Source: Candidatus Thiodiazotropha endoloripes (GTDB taxonomy: Bacteria > Pseudomonadota > Gammaproteobacteria > Chromatiales > Chromatiaceae). Taken from it: 64,000 nt of DNA. Position 1 is the first letter of the stretch; each line of letters starts with the position of its first letter. The position numbers were made by a program, and so were the translations under genes. Below, in pieces: positions 20,245 through 27,848 of the stretch. The stretch lies in NCBI GenBank assembly GCA_001709035.1, contig LVKA01000015.1:124001-188000 (forward strand), read 5' to 3'. The notes beneath the pieces are model-generated. The model was not told where the DNA came from. It did not search any database and was given only the letters and a program-made list of their open reading frames with translations.

Positions 20245-21871
20245 TGAATATCTCCTCTATGGGTACCTTGAAACGACGTTTGGATTTAGCATTTGCCGCA
20301 AGCAGCTGCTCCATCAGATAACGTGCCCGGTAGAACATCGCTCTGGAGAGCGATTTGTCGAGAATAAACCGGGTGGAACTGACAAAGGAGCGTATCAGGC
20401 CCAGCGCCAGTCTGACCTCGAACTCCTCATCCTTGACCTTTTTCGAATAGCCACGGGCAAAGCGGTAGATGCCATGGCTGATGATCGCAATACGCTGTCG
20501 CACCCTGGGATCGAACACCTGCAGACGATAGTTCGAAATCATGAAGACTGTGATGTCCTGCAGATAATCCATATAGCGTGATCGATGCAGATCGATAAAG
20601 TTGATCCGTTGCTGCTGTTGATCGTAGATGATGTTATCGACGTTGAAATCTCCGTGGATATAGACTGAGAACGGCGCCTGGATATCGGCTTCAAGCTTCT
20701 GAACCTGTGTCAGCAGTTTGCTGAATGAGGGCAGCTTCTGGCCGCCGATGGCCAGGTTGTTCTGCTTGAATTCAGGATGTATGGCATACACATCATCCAT
20801 ACGTTTGGCGAGTTGATCCATATAGTTGGCTGAGACCGGTTTGGCCGTTCGGGTCTCATCCCAGACCTGTTTCAAGGTCTCGGTAAGATGGGTGAAGCTC
20901 TCCTGAAACAGCTTATCGGAACCACTCAACAGAATCTGCTCGAAGGTCTGTCCGGCCAGATGTTCGATCAGCATCGCTGCTGAATCGCCGCTTTTTTTAT
21001 AGGCCAGGATTTTCGGCGCCAGACCGGGAAATATCTCGTGCCAGTCGTTAACCCGCTGTTTCTCCTCCTTGAGTTTACGCTTGCCTCCATCCTTGAAGAT
21101 CCCGTGATAGCCAGATTCACCGGTACTGGCCACCGCATTGATCGCACTGCCGGATTTGGTCTGTGCGATGGTCTGCACCTGCAGACCATCCATCTCATTC
21201 ACCGCCTTCAGTTCGGTCAGGGAGGCATTCAATGTGTGGTAACGATCGGTATTGAAGTGCTGTCCCATGGCGGCCGAGATGATCGCTTCGCTGATGCGTA
21301 ACAGGGCGTTACCCATCTGCTCGATGTTACGGCCCAACATGATCAGGGAGATATGATCCGCCGGATACTTATCTTTCTTCAGAAGTTTCGAATAGCTCAG
21401 CAACTGTTTTTGATAGGCCTGATCGAGACGCTGCTCCACCCGACCGATCTTCAATGCCCGACGGGTGTCCTTGTCCGCCAGTGCCGGCTCGATCATCTCC
21501 AATGCCTTCAGCACCCGCTCCAGCATGGGGAGATACTTGCCCCGCTTCAACAGACGTTTCTGCTCCACCTGCAGGGACTGCAACATCGCCTCCCGGCTCA
21601 GTTCGGTGATCCGCTCCAGATGGGTGGCAACATCTTCAACCGCCCGCAGCAGTTGCTTGCTTCCGCCCTGATTGTCCGCAGCGGCATGCTCGGAGAGGCA
21701 GTGGTTGTGAATGCTCAAACGCAGATTCTCCACATAACCTTTGCGATCGAGCAGTCGGGATGGTGGTGTGTTGGCGGTTGTTGCAAGATAGTCCCGCAAC
21801 ACGCTCAGATGCGAGGCCGTTTCAGCGAGCAGGAATTGTAGATTGTCATTAATCGCCTTCGGTAGGGACAT
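20237..21871 (-). CDS. PhoU-like domain fused to an aminoglycoside-phosphotransferase-fold kinase
   Basis: A 544-residue protein. The first 210 residues are helical and resemble PhoU, with the telling ISLIMLGRNIEQMGNALLRISEAI segment near residue 185. The second part (about 240-540) has a choline/aminoglycoside kinase fold: GYHGIFKDGGKRKLKEEKQRV early, then VYIHGDFNVDNIIYD with the catalytic HGDFNxxN, and INFIDLHRSRYMDYLQD with the metal Asp. No signal peptide. PhoU proteins read phosphate status beside PstSCAB and PhoR, so a phosphate-sensing kinase is an attractive guess. The ATG at 21871 follows the NUDIX stop by one base; a TTG at 21880 is possible. Confidence 0.78.
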   Translation of the reverse strand: MSLPKAINDNLQFLLAETASHLSVLRDYLATTANTPPSRLLDRKGYVENLRLSIHNHCLSEHAAADNQGGSKQLLRAVEDVATHLERITELSREAMLQSLQVEQKRLLKRGKYLPMLERVLKALEMIEPALADKDTRRALKIGRVEQRLDQAYQKQLLSYSKLLKKDKYPADHISLIMLGRNIEQMGNALLRISEAIISAAMGQHFNTDRYHTLNASLTELKAVNEMDGLQVQTIAQTKSGSAINAVASTGESGYHGIFKDGGKRKLKEEKQRVNDWHEIFPGLAPKILAYKKSGDSAAMLIEHLAGQTFEQILLSGSDKLFQESFTHLTETLKQVWDETRTAKPVSANYMDQLAKRMDDVYAIHPEFKQNNLAIGGQKLPSFSKLLTQVQKLEADIQAPFSVYIHGDFNVDNIIYDQQQQRINFIDLHRSRYMDYLQDITVFMISNYRLQVFDPRVRQRIAIISHGIYRFARGYSKKVKDEEFEVRLALGLIRSFVSSTRFILDKSLSRAMFYRARYLMEQLLAANAKSKRRFKVPIEEIFIG

Positions 21872-21872
21872 C

Positions 21873-22361
21873 TCAGTCAATCACTCCCAGATAGAGGGGT
21901 TTTACGCCTTGCAACACCGGCTGCAGATCGAGCTCAAGACTTTTTGGAAAAAGTTCGACCTGGGAAAACTCAGCAAATGGCAGCCATACCACCTCGACCT
22001 GGTGTTTGTCAGGATGAACTCCAGGGCCAGGACGATAGTCATCCGGGACGGAACAGGCGAACAGAAACTCGATCAGATGACGGCTTGAGGGGGGCTCGGT
22101 TCTGCGTTGTTTGTAGAAGTCGGCGACAGCCAACAGGCCGTCCACCACCACCCTGGTGCCGATCTCCTCTTCACACTCTCTCTGCAGAGCTTGGGTCAAG
22201 CTCTCCTGCACCTCTTGACCACCCCCAGGCAAGGTGTACCAGAAGCCCCTCTCCTGCTGCCATTTTTTCTGCATCAAAACGGCTTCATCTCGCACAATCA
22301 CAGCACGCACAGCATTTCGGATATCGGCGTCCAGGCCTGTCAATTCACTTGCCTGTCTCAT
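21873..22361 (-). CDS. NUDIX hydrolase
   Basis: A 162-residue protein with a complete NUDIX box: GGQEVQESLTQALQRECEEEIG, fitting GX5EX7REUXEEXG, near residues 48-70. NUDIX enzymes cleave nucleoside diphosphates linked to another group. The leading RNAVRAVIVRDEAVLMQKKW strand and the late EVVWLPFAEF region are ordinary for the fold. It lies 43 nt after dgkA and its stop is one base away from the PhoU-kinase ATG. It is the second NUDIX domain of the operon, so the pathway may handle a diphosphate. Confidence 0.88.
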   Translation of the reverse strand: MRQASELTGLDADIRNAVRAVIVRDEAVLMQKKWQQERGFWYTLPGGGQEVQESLTQALQRECEEEIGTRVVVDGLLAVADFYKQRRTEPPSSRHLIEFLFACSVPDDYRPGPGVHPDKHQVEVVWLPFAEFSQVELFPKSLELDLQPVLQGVKPLYLGVID

Positions 22362-22404
22362 AATAATGTTTAACGCACTTCTCCCACGATCTATTCGAGT
22401 AAGC

Positions 22405-22773
22405 TTAGAAAAACAGCACCATAATCCAGCACAGAGCCACCAGCATCAGCGATACCAGCACAGCGGCTGAACCCTGATCCTTGGCACGCCCGGAGAGCTT
22501 ATGGTTCTCGGTACTGATTCGATCCACCACGCTTTCGATAGCACTGTTCAGCAGCTCTACGATCAATACGATCAGTAACGGCCCGACAAGCAGTGCCTTC
22601 TCGACTCCATTATCACCCAGCAAAAGCCCCAAAGGAGCGAGGATGATCAGCAGCAGCACCTCCTGACGGAAGGCCTCCTCGTTCTTATAGGTAGACCGAA
22701 ATCCCTTCATTGACCAGCGCATTGCGTTGATCAATCGCCGGAGCCCAACATTACGTTCGCCTTGCATCACCAT
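22405..22773 (-). CDS. dgkA: Diacylglycerol kinase
   Basis: A 122-residue integral membrane kinase with three predicted membrane segments. The catalytic motif NEEAFRQEV near residue 31 and VELLNSAIESVVDRIS near residue 72 are those of DgkA. It phosphorylates diacylglycerol to phosphatidic acid at the inner membrane. It is the first gene of the long minus-strand operon and diverges from plcP, whose product should release diacylglycerol; DgkA would return surplus DAG to phospholipid synthesis. A Pho-box-like repeat lies 42-82 bp upstream of the start, oriented toward plcP. Whether it also affects dgkA is unknown. Confidence 0.95.
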   Translation of the reverse strand: MVMQGERNVGLRRLINAMRWSMKGFRSTYKNEEAFRQEVLLLIILAPLGLLLGDNGVEKALLVGPLLIVLIVELLNSAIESVVDRISTENHKLSGRAKDQGSAAVLVSLMLVALCWIMVLFF

Positions 22774-23156
22774 AATGCGGCTCCTTCTACCAGCTTAGAC
22801 ATAAAAAATCGACCCTGTCATAAACAAATCATGATCCTCTCATAAAACTGCAACGCAGAACCACTATGGTTCGCATCCAGTGAAACAGGGCTCGCGAGCA
22901 GCAATCTGCCCCCCTGTACTGACAAAAAAACGCCTTTTTTGGCGCGAGGAGTAATGTTTGGTCATACCGATTAAACATGGAGCAATACCAGCCAGCGTTT
23001 TTTCCGGGTCAGCCCGGAGAGCAAAGCCTCTCTCCCCCTCAATTTCTTTCTCTGTCGCGAATAGAGAAAGACTTCACATCACTTGCTCAGGCCTTGCCCG
23101 CATGGCTATAAGCAGGTGTTCAAACTGGTGTTCACAAGACCAATGCGAGAACTCCG
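22774..23156. other. Divergent intergenic region dgkA/plcP
   Basis: A 383-bp gene-free gap. The left part holds the Pho-box-like repeat (22815-22854) and a possible -10 element. The right part, about 280 bp, would be the leader of the plcP mRNA. It has a GC hairpin around 'acgccttttttggcg' near 22930. Reading frames here show no recognisable domain. Confidence 0.55.
22815..22870 (+). promoter_or_regulatory. Pho-box-like four-unit repeat with -10 element
   Basis: Four 7-mers at an exact 11-bp period: CTGTCAT (22815), AAATCAT (22826), CTCTCAT (22837) and CTGCAAC (22848), with AT-rich 4-base spacers. The first is a perfect PhoB half-box, the next two keep the TCAT end. Ten bases after the last unit comes TATGGT (22865-22870), at the spacing found in PhoB-activated promoters. 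Direction is toward plcP. Activation by PhoB is inference. Confidence 0.7.
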
Positions 23157-23972
23157 ATGGCATCACTGAAATATAAAAGTCTGTTTCTGTCCGATACCCA
23201 TCTTGGACTGAGAGCCGCCCGCACCGAGTATCTGCTCGATTTCCTCAAACATACCGAAAGCGAAAACCTCTATCTGGTCGGCGATATTCTCGATTTTTGG
23301 AAGATGCGCTCCGGTTGGTTCTGGCCTTCGATTAACAACGAGATCATCAACCTGGTGATCAACAAAGCCAAGCAGGGCACCCGGGTGATCTACGTACCGG
23401 GCAACCATGACGAGCTGCTGCGCGACTATCTCAACTTCCACTTCTCGGGGATCGAGATCCACAAGGAGATCATCCACAAGACCGAGGATGATCGCCAGTT
23501 CCTGGTACTCCACGGGGATGAGTTCGACGGTGTGGTGATGAACAACAAATGGCTGGCCCACCTGGGCAGCGACGCCTACGACCTGCTGCTCTGGCTGAAT
23601 CGCTGGTTCAATGTCGCCAGGCGACGTTTGGGGTTTGGTTACTGGTCCCTCTCTGCCTATCTCAAGCACCAAGTCAAAGAGGCGGTGAAGTATATCGGCA
23701 ATTTCGAACAGGCGGTGATCCAGGCCGCCCGTGAACGGCAGTTGGACGGAGTGATCTGTGGACATATTCACCATGCGGTGATCAGTGATCTGGATGGTCT
23801 GACCTACGCCAACTGCGGGGACTGGGTGGAGAGCTGTACCGCTCTGGCTGAAGAGGCGGACGGCTCACTGAAACTGATCCACTGGGTCGACGAATCAATG
23901 CAACTTATCGATAAGAGAGAAGATGACTATGCGGATAGCGATACTGACGGACGCGTGGTACCCACAAATTAA
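23157..23972 (+). CDS. plcP: Phospholipase C-type metallophosphoesterase PlcP (lipid remodelling)
   Basis: A 271-residue calcineurin-like phosphoesterase with LSDTHLG near residue 13, VGDILDFWKM near 41, VPGNHDELLRDYL near 82, LHGDEFD near 118 and CGHIHHAV near 200. It resembles LpxH relatives often named UDP-2,3-diacylglucosamine diphosphatase, but the detailed pattern (WFWP, LGFGYWSLSA, CGDWVESCTA) is that of PlcP from Sinorhizobium and marine bacteria. PlcP removes the phosphate head group from phospholipids to give diacylglycerol under phosphate starvation. The adjoining glycosyltransferase gene, which overlaps by 50 nt, and the upstream Pho-box-like repeat agree with that reading. Confidence 0.87.
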   Translation: MASLKYKSLFLSDTHLGLRAARTEYLLDFLKHTESENLYLVGDILDFWKMRSGWFWPSINNEIINLVINKAKQGTRVIYVPGNHDELLRDYLNFHFSGIEIHKEIIHKTEDDRQFLVLHGDEFDGVVMNNKWLAHLGSDAYDLLLWLNRWFNVARRRLGFGYWSLSAYLKHQVKEAVKYIGNFEQAVIQAARERQLDGVICGHIHHAVISDLDGLTYANCGDWVESCTALAEEADGSLKLIHWVDESMQLIDKREDDYADSDTDGRVVPTN

Positions 23973-24963
23973 CGGCGTCGTACGTACGCTGAACAAAACC
24001 ATTACCATCCTGGAGCAGTGGGGTCATGAGATCCTCTGCATCAATCCGGAGCTGTTTCGGACATTGCCAATGCCAACCTATCCGGATATTCCGCTCTCTC
24101 TGTTTCCCTATGGCAAAATCAAAAAGCTGTTGAATGAGTTCAATCCCGATGCGATCCATCTCTCTACCGAGGGACCGATCGGCTGGGCGGGCCGGCGTTA
24201 CTGTCTGCGCCACGACTTTCCCTACACCACCACCTACCACACCCGTTTTCCAGAATATGTACGATTGCGGGCACCTATCCCTCTCGCCCTTTCCTACGCC
24301 TTCGTCAGAACGTTTCACGGTAAAGCGACCCTCACCATGGTTGCCACCAGCTCGATGAAGGCCACCCTGGAAGAACACGGTTTCAAAAATCTGGAGTACT
24401 GGACCCGGGGTGTCGATATCGACCACTTCGTACCCAGGAAGGAGAAGGCGCTGGATCTCGAAGGTCCCATCTCCCTCTACCTCGGTCGGGTTGCGGTGGA
24501 AAAGAACATCCAGGACTTTCTCGATCTGGATATCCCAGGCTCAAAGGTTGTGATCGGTGACGGACCGGCAATGGCCAGTCTCAAGAAAAAGTACCCGGAT
24601 GTCCACTTCCTCGGCTACCGTAAAAACGGCGATCTGGCCAACCTGCTGGCAGCGGCGGATGTAATGGTCTTCCCAAGCCGCACCGATACCTTCGGTCTGG
24701 TGATGCTGGAGGCTATGGCCTGTGGCGTGCCAGTGGCCACCTACCCGGTGGAAGGTCCATTGGACGTGATCAAAAACGGCATCAACGGCTGGATGGACGA
24801 AGATCTCAAAACTGCGGCGACCAAAGCCCTGGAAGTCGACAGAAAGAGCTGCCGGGAGTTTGCCGAGCAGTACTCCTGGGAGGCTTGTACCCAGCAGTTT
24901 CTAAATCTGATTCAGAAGAACTGTCCAGATTCAGCGACAGAGGCTGTTGAGAAGACCAGTTAG
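23923..24963 (+). CDS. GT4 glycosyltransferase, probable Agt partner of PlcP
   Basis: A 346-residue GT-B glycosyltransferase of family 4. It begins RIAILTDAWYPQINGVVRTL, the donor-independent N-terminal pattern of lipid glycosyltransferases, and has the C-terminal EX7E motif region TFGLVMLEAMACGVPVATYPVEGP near residues 257-280. Beside plcP, such proteins (Agt) transfer sugars onto diacylglycerol and replace phospholipids by glycolipids when phosphate is short. The start ATG overlaps the end of plcP by 50 nt; a second in-frame ATG lies two codons later at 23929. The nature of the sugar cannot be told. Confidence 0.87.
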   Translation: MTMRIAILTDAWYPQINGVVRTLNKTITILEQWGHEILCINPELFRTLPMPTYPDIPLSLFPYGKIKKLLNEFNPDAIHLSTEGPIGWAGRRYCLRHDFPYTTTYHTRFPEYVRLRAPIPLALSYAFVRTFHGKATLTMVATSSMKATLEEHGFKNLEYWTRGVDIDHFVPRKEKALDLEGPISLYLGRVAVEKNIQDFLDLDIPGSKVVIGDGPAMASLKKKYPDVHFLGYRKNGDLANLLAAADVMVFPSRTDTFGLVMLEAMACGVPVATYPVEGPLDVIKNGINGWMDEDLKTAATKALEVDRKSCREFAEQYSWEACTQQFLNLIQKNCPDSATEAVEKTS

Positions 24964-25025
24964 CACAAGGGCACAATGAATCGTAATAATGGGAAGGCTG
25001 TGGAAGATCATACAAATCTCATCGG

Positions 25026-26141
25026 CTATCCGTTTGCACCGGTATTCGGAATTAACCTCTTACCCTCTTTCAGGTTAAACTGACCGGTCTGATTTCCGCC
25101 TCCACACTTTGGGCAGACCGAGACATCGATGTAAAATACCCTTTTCAGGCGCTGTGCCCAGGTCATGGTCTGGTGCCGCTGTTCGGGTGTTTTGTCTTCG
25201 TGTTCCTCGTGGGGACGGCCCTTGCCGCGTTTAGCCGGCGTCACATCTACCCGGTGTTTGCTGTTGGGCGCGAATACGCCGTGGAACCGGGTCAGGTTTA
25301 CTCTCGGTTTCGGCACCAGCGCCGCCAGCTTGGCAATGACAATTCGGCAGGAAAGCCGATTTGTACGACAAGCGTCGCCGGATGTGCGACATGAAACCCA
25401 GCGGCTCAAAGATTACGTGCGTTGTGCCATCGCTGTTGGGCGTTTTGAGTTGGGTCACTCCTGGCATCCCTGCGCCCGTGACACTTGTGATTCCTTTCAC
25501 GTCGTACCGAATATTCCCTGAGGATGTCAGTGACAGCCGCTTCTCGGATACCGCTGGTCTTGAAATATATCGGCATAGTCTCCAGCTTCTGCCGTTCCCA
25601 GGCATGTGCCGCGACACCGGCGTGTAGGTTAAAGCCAGATACTTTCGCCACCTGGGAAAATCGATCATCGTCTTCCCAGGACGGGATCGTCTGCAGCGTG
25701 AATACCTTGCGCCCCTGCTGTGGCCCCACCCCACGGTGATGCGATAACTGACCGAGCACCCCAATACCTGTTGCATGGGGTTCTCATCCGCATCATCCAA
25801 ATCCAGGTAACTGTTTTCGGCTCTGGCTCCTGCTTCACCCTACCTCCTGCATCTATGCAGTCGTCTTCATCACGCTCGAGGATGCCCTCGCGCTCCAGAA
25901 AGCCGGCAACCCGGTGGCTGATCGTATGCACCAGCTCTATCAGTTCCTGCTGTTCTGGCCCATCGGTGCGCTGGAACCGTGTTCGACCGTGTTAGGTTTC
26001 CGTTTAAATCCCATCCAGGAACAGGATATGGAAATGGAAATGTACATTGAGATTGAGCGCACTGCCGAACCGCTGGATCAGCGTCACCGCACCGGTCTGC
26101 GCGGTCTTTCGAGTGAATCCTGCCTTCTGAATCAGAGTGTT
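25026..26141 (-). pseudogene. Decayed IS91-family transposase (several frameshifts)
   Basis: Pieces of one IS91-type (Y2) transposase are found in different minus-strand frames. In transposase order these are: GAVTLIQRFGSALNLNVHFH (near 26080), a middle part with VAGFLEREGILERDEDD (near 25900), GPQQGRKVFTLQTIPSWEDD (near 25720), THVIFEPLGF (near 25400), and the zinc-type end PKPRVNLTRFHGVFAPNSKHR to VCPKCGGG (25300-25090). Stops and frameshifts separate them. The element is dead. Its upstream end is replaced by an IS30 fragment. Confidence 0.85.
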
Positions 26142-26276
26142 ACCGTTTAGCTCACGTGAGATGGTAGATTGATCCACACCAGTTGCACCCGCTATCGCTT
26201 GTTGATTGAAACCACTTTTTGTTAGGGCTTCAATTTGGCATCTTTGTTCATAGGTCGGTTGATTGTAATTGCTCAT
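26142..26276 (-). mobile_element. IS30-type transposase N-terminal fragment fused to the IS91 remnant
   Basis: The first 45 codons from ATG 26276 read NYNQPTYEQRCQIEALTKSG and then FNQQAIAGATGVDQSTISREL, the helix-turn-helix of IS30-family transposases. The same frame then passes directly into the IS91-like stretch. This is a chance chimera left by nested insertion and deletion, not a working gene. Confidence 0.75.
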
Positions 26277-26485
26277 TGTGTCATCTCTTGCCGGAGAAAA
26301 AGCGGTTAACCTACGGAAAACTGGCCGTTTCTTCTACCTTCTACGAGTTATGCACTTATGAGTTGAAGTTAGAATTTGAAATCCAACTCGATATATGCTC
26401 ATGTAGAGCACAGTAGCGTAAACTGACTGCGCGCAAATTTATTAATTTAATTCTGGCACAAGCGTTTCTATCTGATTTTATTTTT

Positions 26486-27382
26486 ATGGAAACAAAGAAC
26501 AGCATTATTGATAGATTTGTTTTTTATACACCGCCTAGCTTTGTTTTTGTACTATTCCTGTCACCTGCCCATGCAATAGACGTTATTCCGGGCTATGCGG
26601 TCGCACCACCGCCGGATATGAATAGCTTTATGGCATCTCTCGTGAATATTGAAACTGGAGACAGGTACATTCAAGGGCTCAAGCAGGGGCTTGATACCAA
26701 GCTTAACATTTCAAACCTGTTATTACGCTACACCCGTTCATTTTCAATAAACGGCAAGCCGGCCGGTTTTTATATCCAACCTTCTTTGGGAGCGGTAGAA
26801 CCCGGTGGTTCTCTGTCTGGTAATGATAATTCAACCGGCATTGGTGATACGGGTTTCGCTTTTGCGTACTGGCCTTATGCCAATCGCGAAACGGGAGATT
26901 ATTTTTCCTTGACCGGTTATCTAATCGCACCGACGGGCAAATACGACAGTAATAAACTGGTTAATCTTGGTCAGAACCGTTATGGTGCAGCCTTCAAGAT
27001 TACCTATCACACAAAACTGACAGATTCTGTCGAGGGCATGCTGTCAACCGACGTGCAGTGGTTTGGCAACAATGACGATTACCGGCTGACTCATCAGTGT
27101 CTGGAGCAAAAACCGTTGTATTCCACGCAGGCAACTTTGATGTACAACATCAACAAGCAGTTCATGTTGGCTGGGAGTTACTTCATTCATACAGGTGGCG
27201 AAACACAGTTGGATGGCGTTGATCGGGATGACAGAATAAAGCGTGACCGTTATCAGCTGGCAGTTATGGGCAAGTTCAGCTTTGGGAAGTTAATTCTCCA
27301 GTTTGGTAGTGATTTGGATACGGAAAATGGCTTTATCGAATCACAACATGCCATTCTGCGTTATCAGCGTCTATGGCAATAA
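26486..27382 (+). CDS. Outer-membrane transporter-like protein, MetA pathway type (PF13557-like)
   Basis: A 298-residue protein. A signal sequence with a hydrophobic core and the cleavage pattern SPAHA-ID comes first. Then follow alternating beta strands, as in the 'MetA-pathway of phenol degradation' outer-membrane family: SLVNIETGDRYIQGLKQGLD, GDTGFAFAYWPYAN, LTGYLIAPTGKYD and a closing RYQRLWQ. Members are thought to be beta-barrel channels for hydrophobic compounds, but few are tested. Base composition is lower in G+C than the backbone and IS remnants stand on both sides, so it was probably acquired. No catabolic genes are near. Confidence 0.8.
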   Translation: METKNSIIDRFVFYTPPSFVFVLFLSPAHAIDVIPGYAVAPPPDMNSFMASLVNIETGDRYIQGLKQGLDTKLNISNLLLRYTRSFSINGKPAGFYIQPSLGAVEPGGSLSGNDNSTGIGDTGFAFAYWPYANRETGDYFSLTGYLIAPTGKYDSNKLVNLGQNRYGAAFKITYHTKLTDSVEGMLSTDVQWFGNNDDYRLTHQCLEQKPLYSTQATLMYNINKQFMLAGSYFIHTGGETQLDGVDRDDRIKRDRYQLAVMGKFSFGKLILQFGSDLDTENGFIESQHAILRYQRLWQ

Positions 27383-27848
27383 TACAAGTGGCACCCTATG
27401 AAATCTCTGGTAATCGTTTTTACCACACAATCTTAGCTAATACCGATTTCACCAATAAAACGAAATCCGAGTAGATTTTTTGATGTTCTGATAGAGGGGG
27501 CTGCTCAGTAAGGCAAAATCATAAGATTTCTACTTGAAATCCGCCAAAGATAATATCTTAAAATTGATTGGCGCACCGCAAGTAAATGATGATAATAAAC
27601 TGGCCAAAATATACAATATATACTACAAATTGTTCCAAGAGCAGCCCTATCAGCTGAAATTACACATTCTCAGCACTGAATGCTACCGGTTAGCCAGCTG
27701 TCGTTATATCTTGATAATCAGGATAACCTCTAAGCCTGTGTTTTGTATGGACTGGACTGCCCAAACTGGTTGAGGTGCTAAGACCAAGGGTAATGATTAA
27801 CGCCTATTGGAAGCACCATAACAATACACCTTCAGTTAGGTTAAAGAG
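27383..27848. other. AT-rich gap inside the island
   Basis: No gene was accepted in these 466 bp. A frame of 79 codons from a TTG at 27534 has no recognisable domain and no convincing ribosome site. The end of the stretch holds the leader of the EAL-domain gene. Confidence 0.4.

Noticed and set aside
22958-23176. 72-codon frame in the plcP leader
   Set aside because: Overlaps the plcP start in another frame, with no domain; a leader peptide cannot be excluded but is not supported.
27534-27773. A 79-codon frame from TTG in the island gap
   Set aside because: No recognisable domain, weak start context and low-complexity AT-rich composition.
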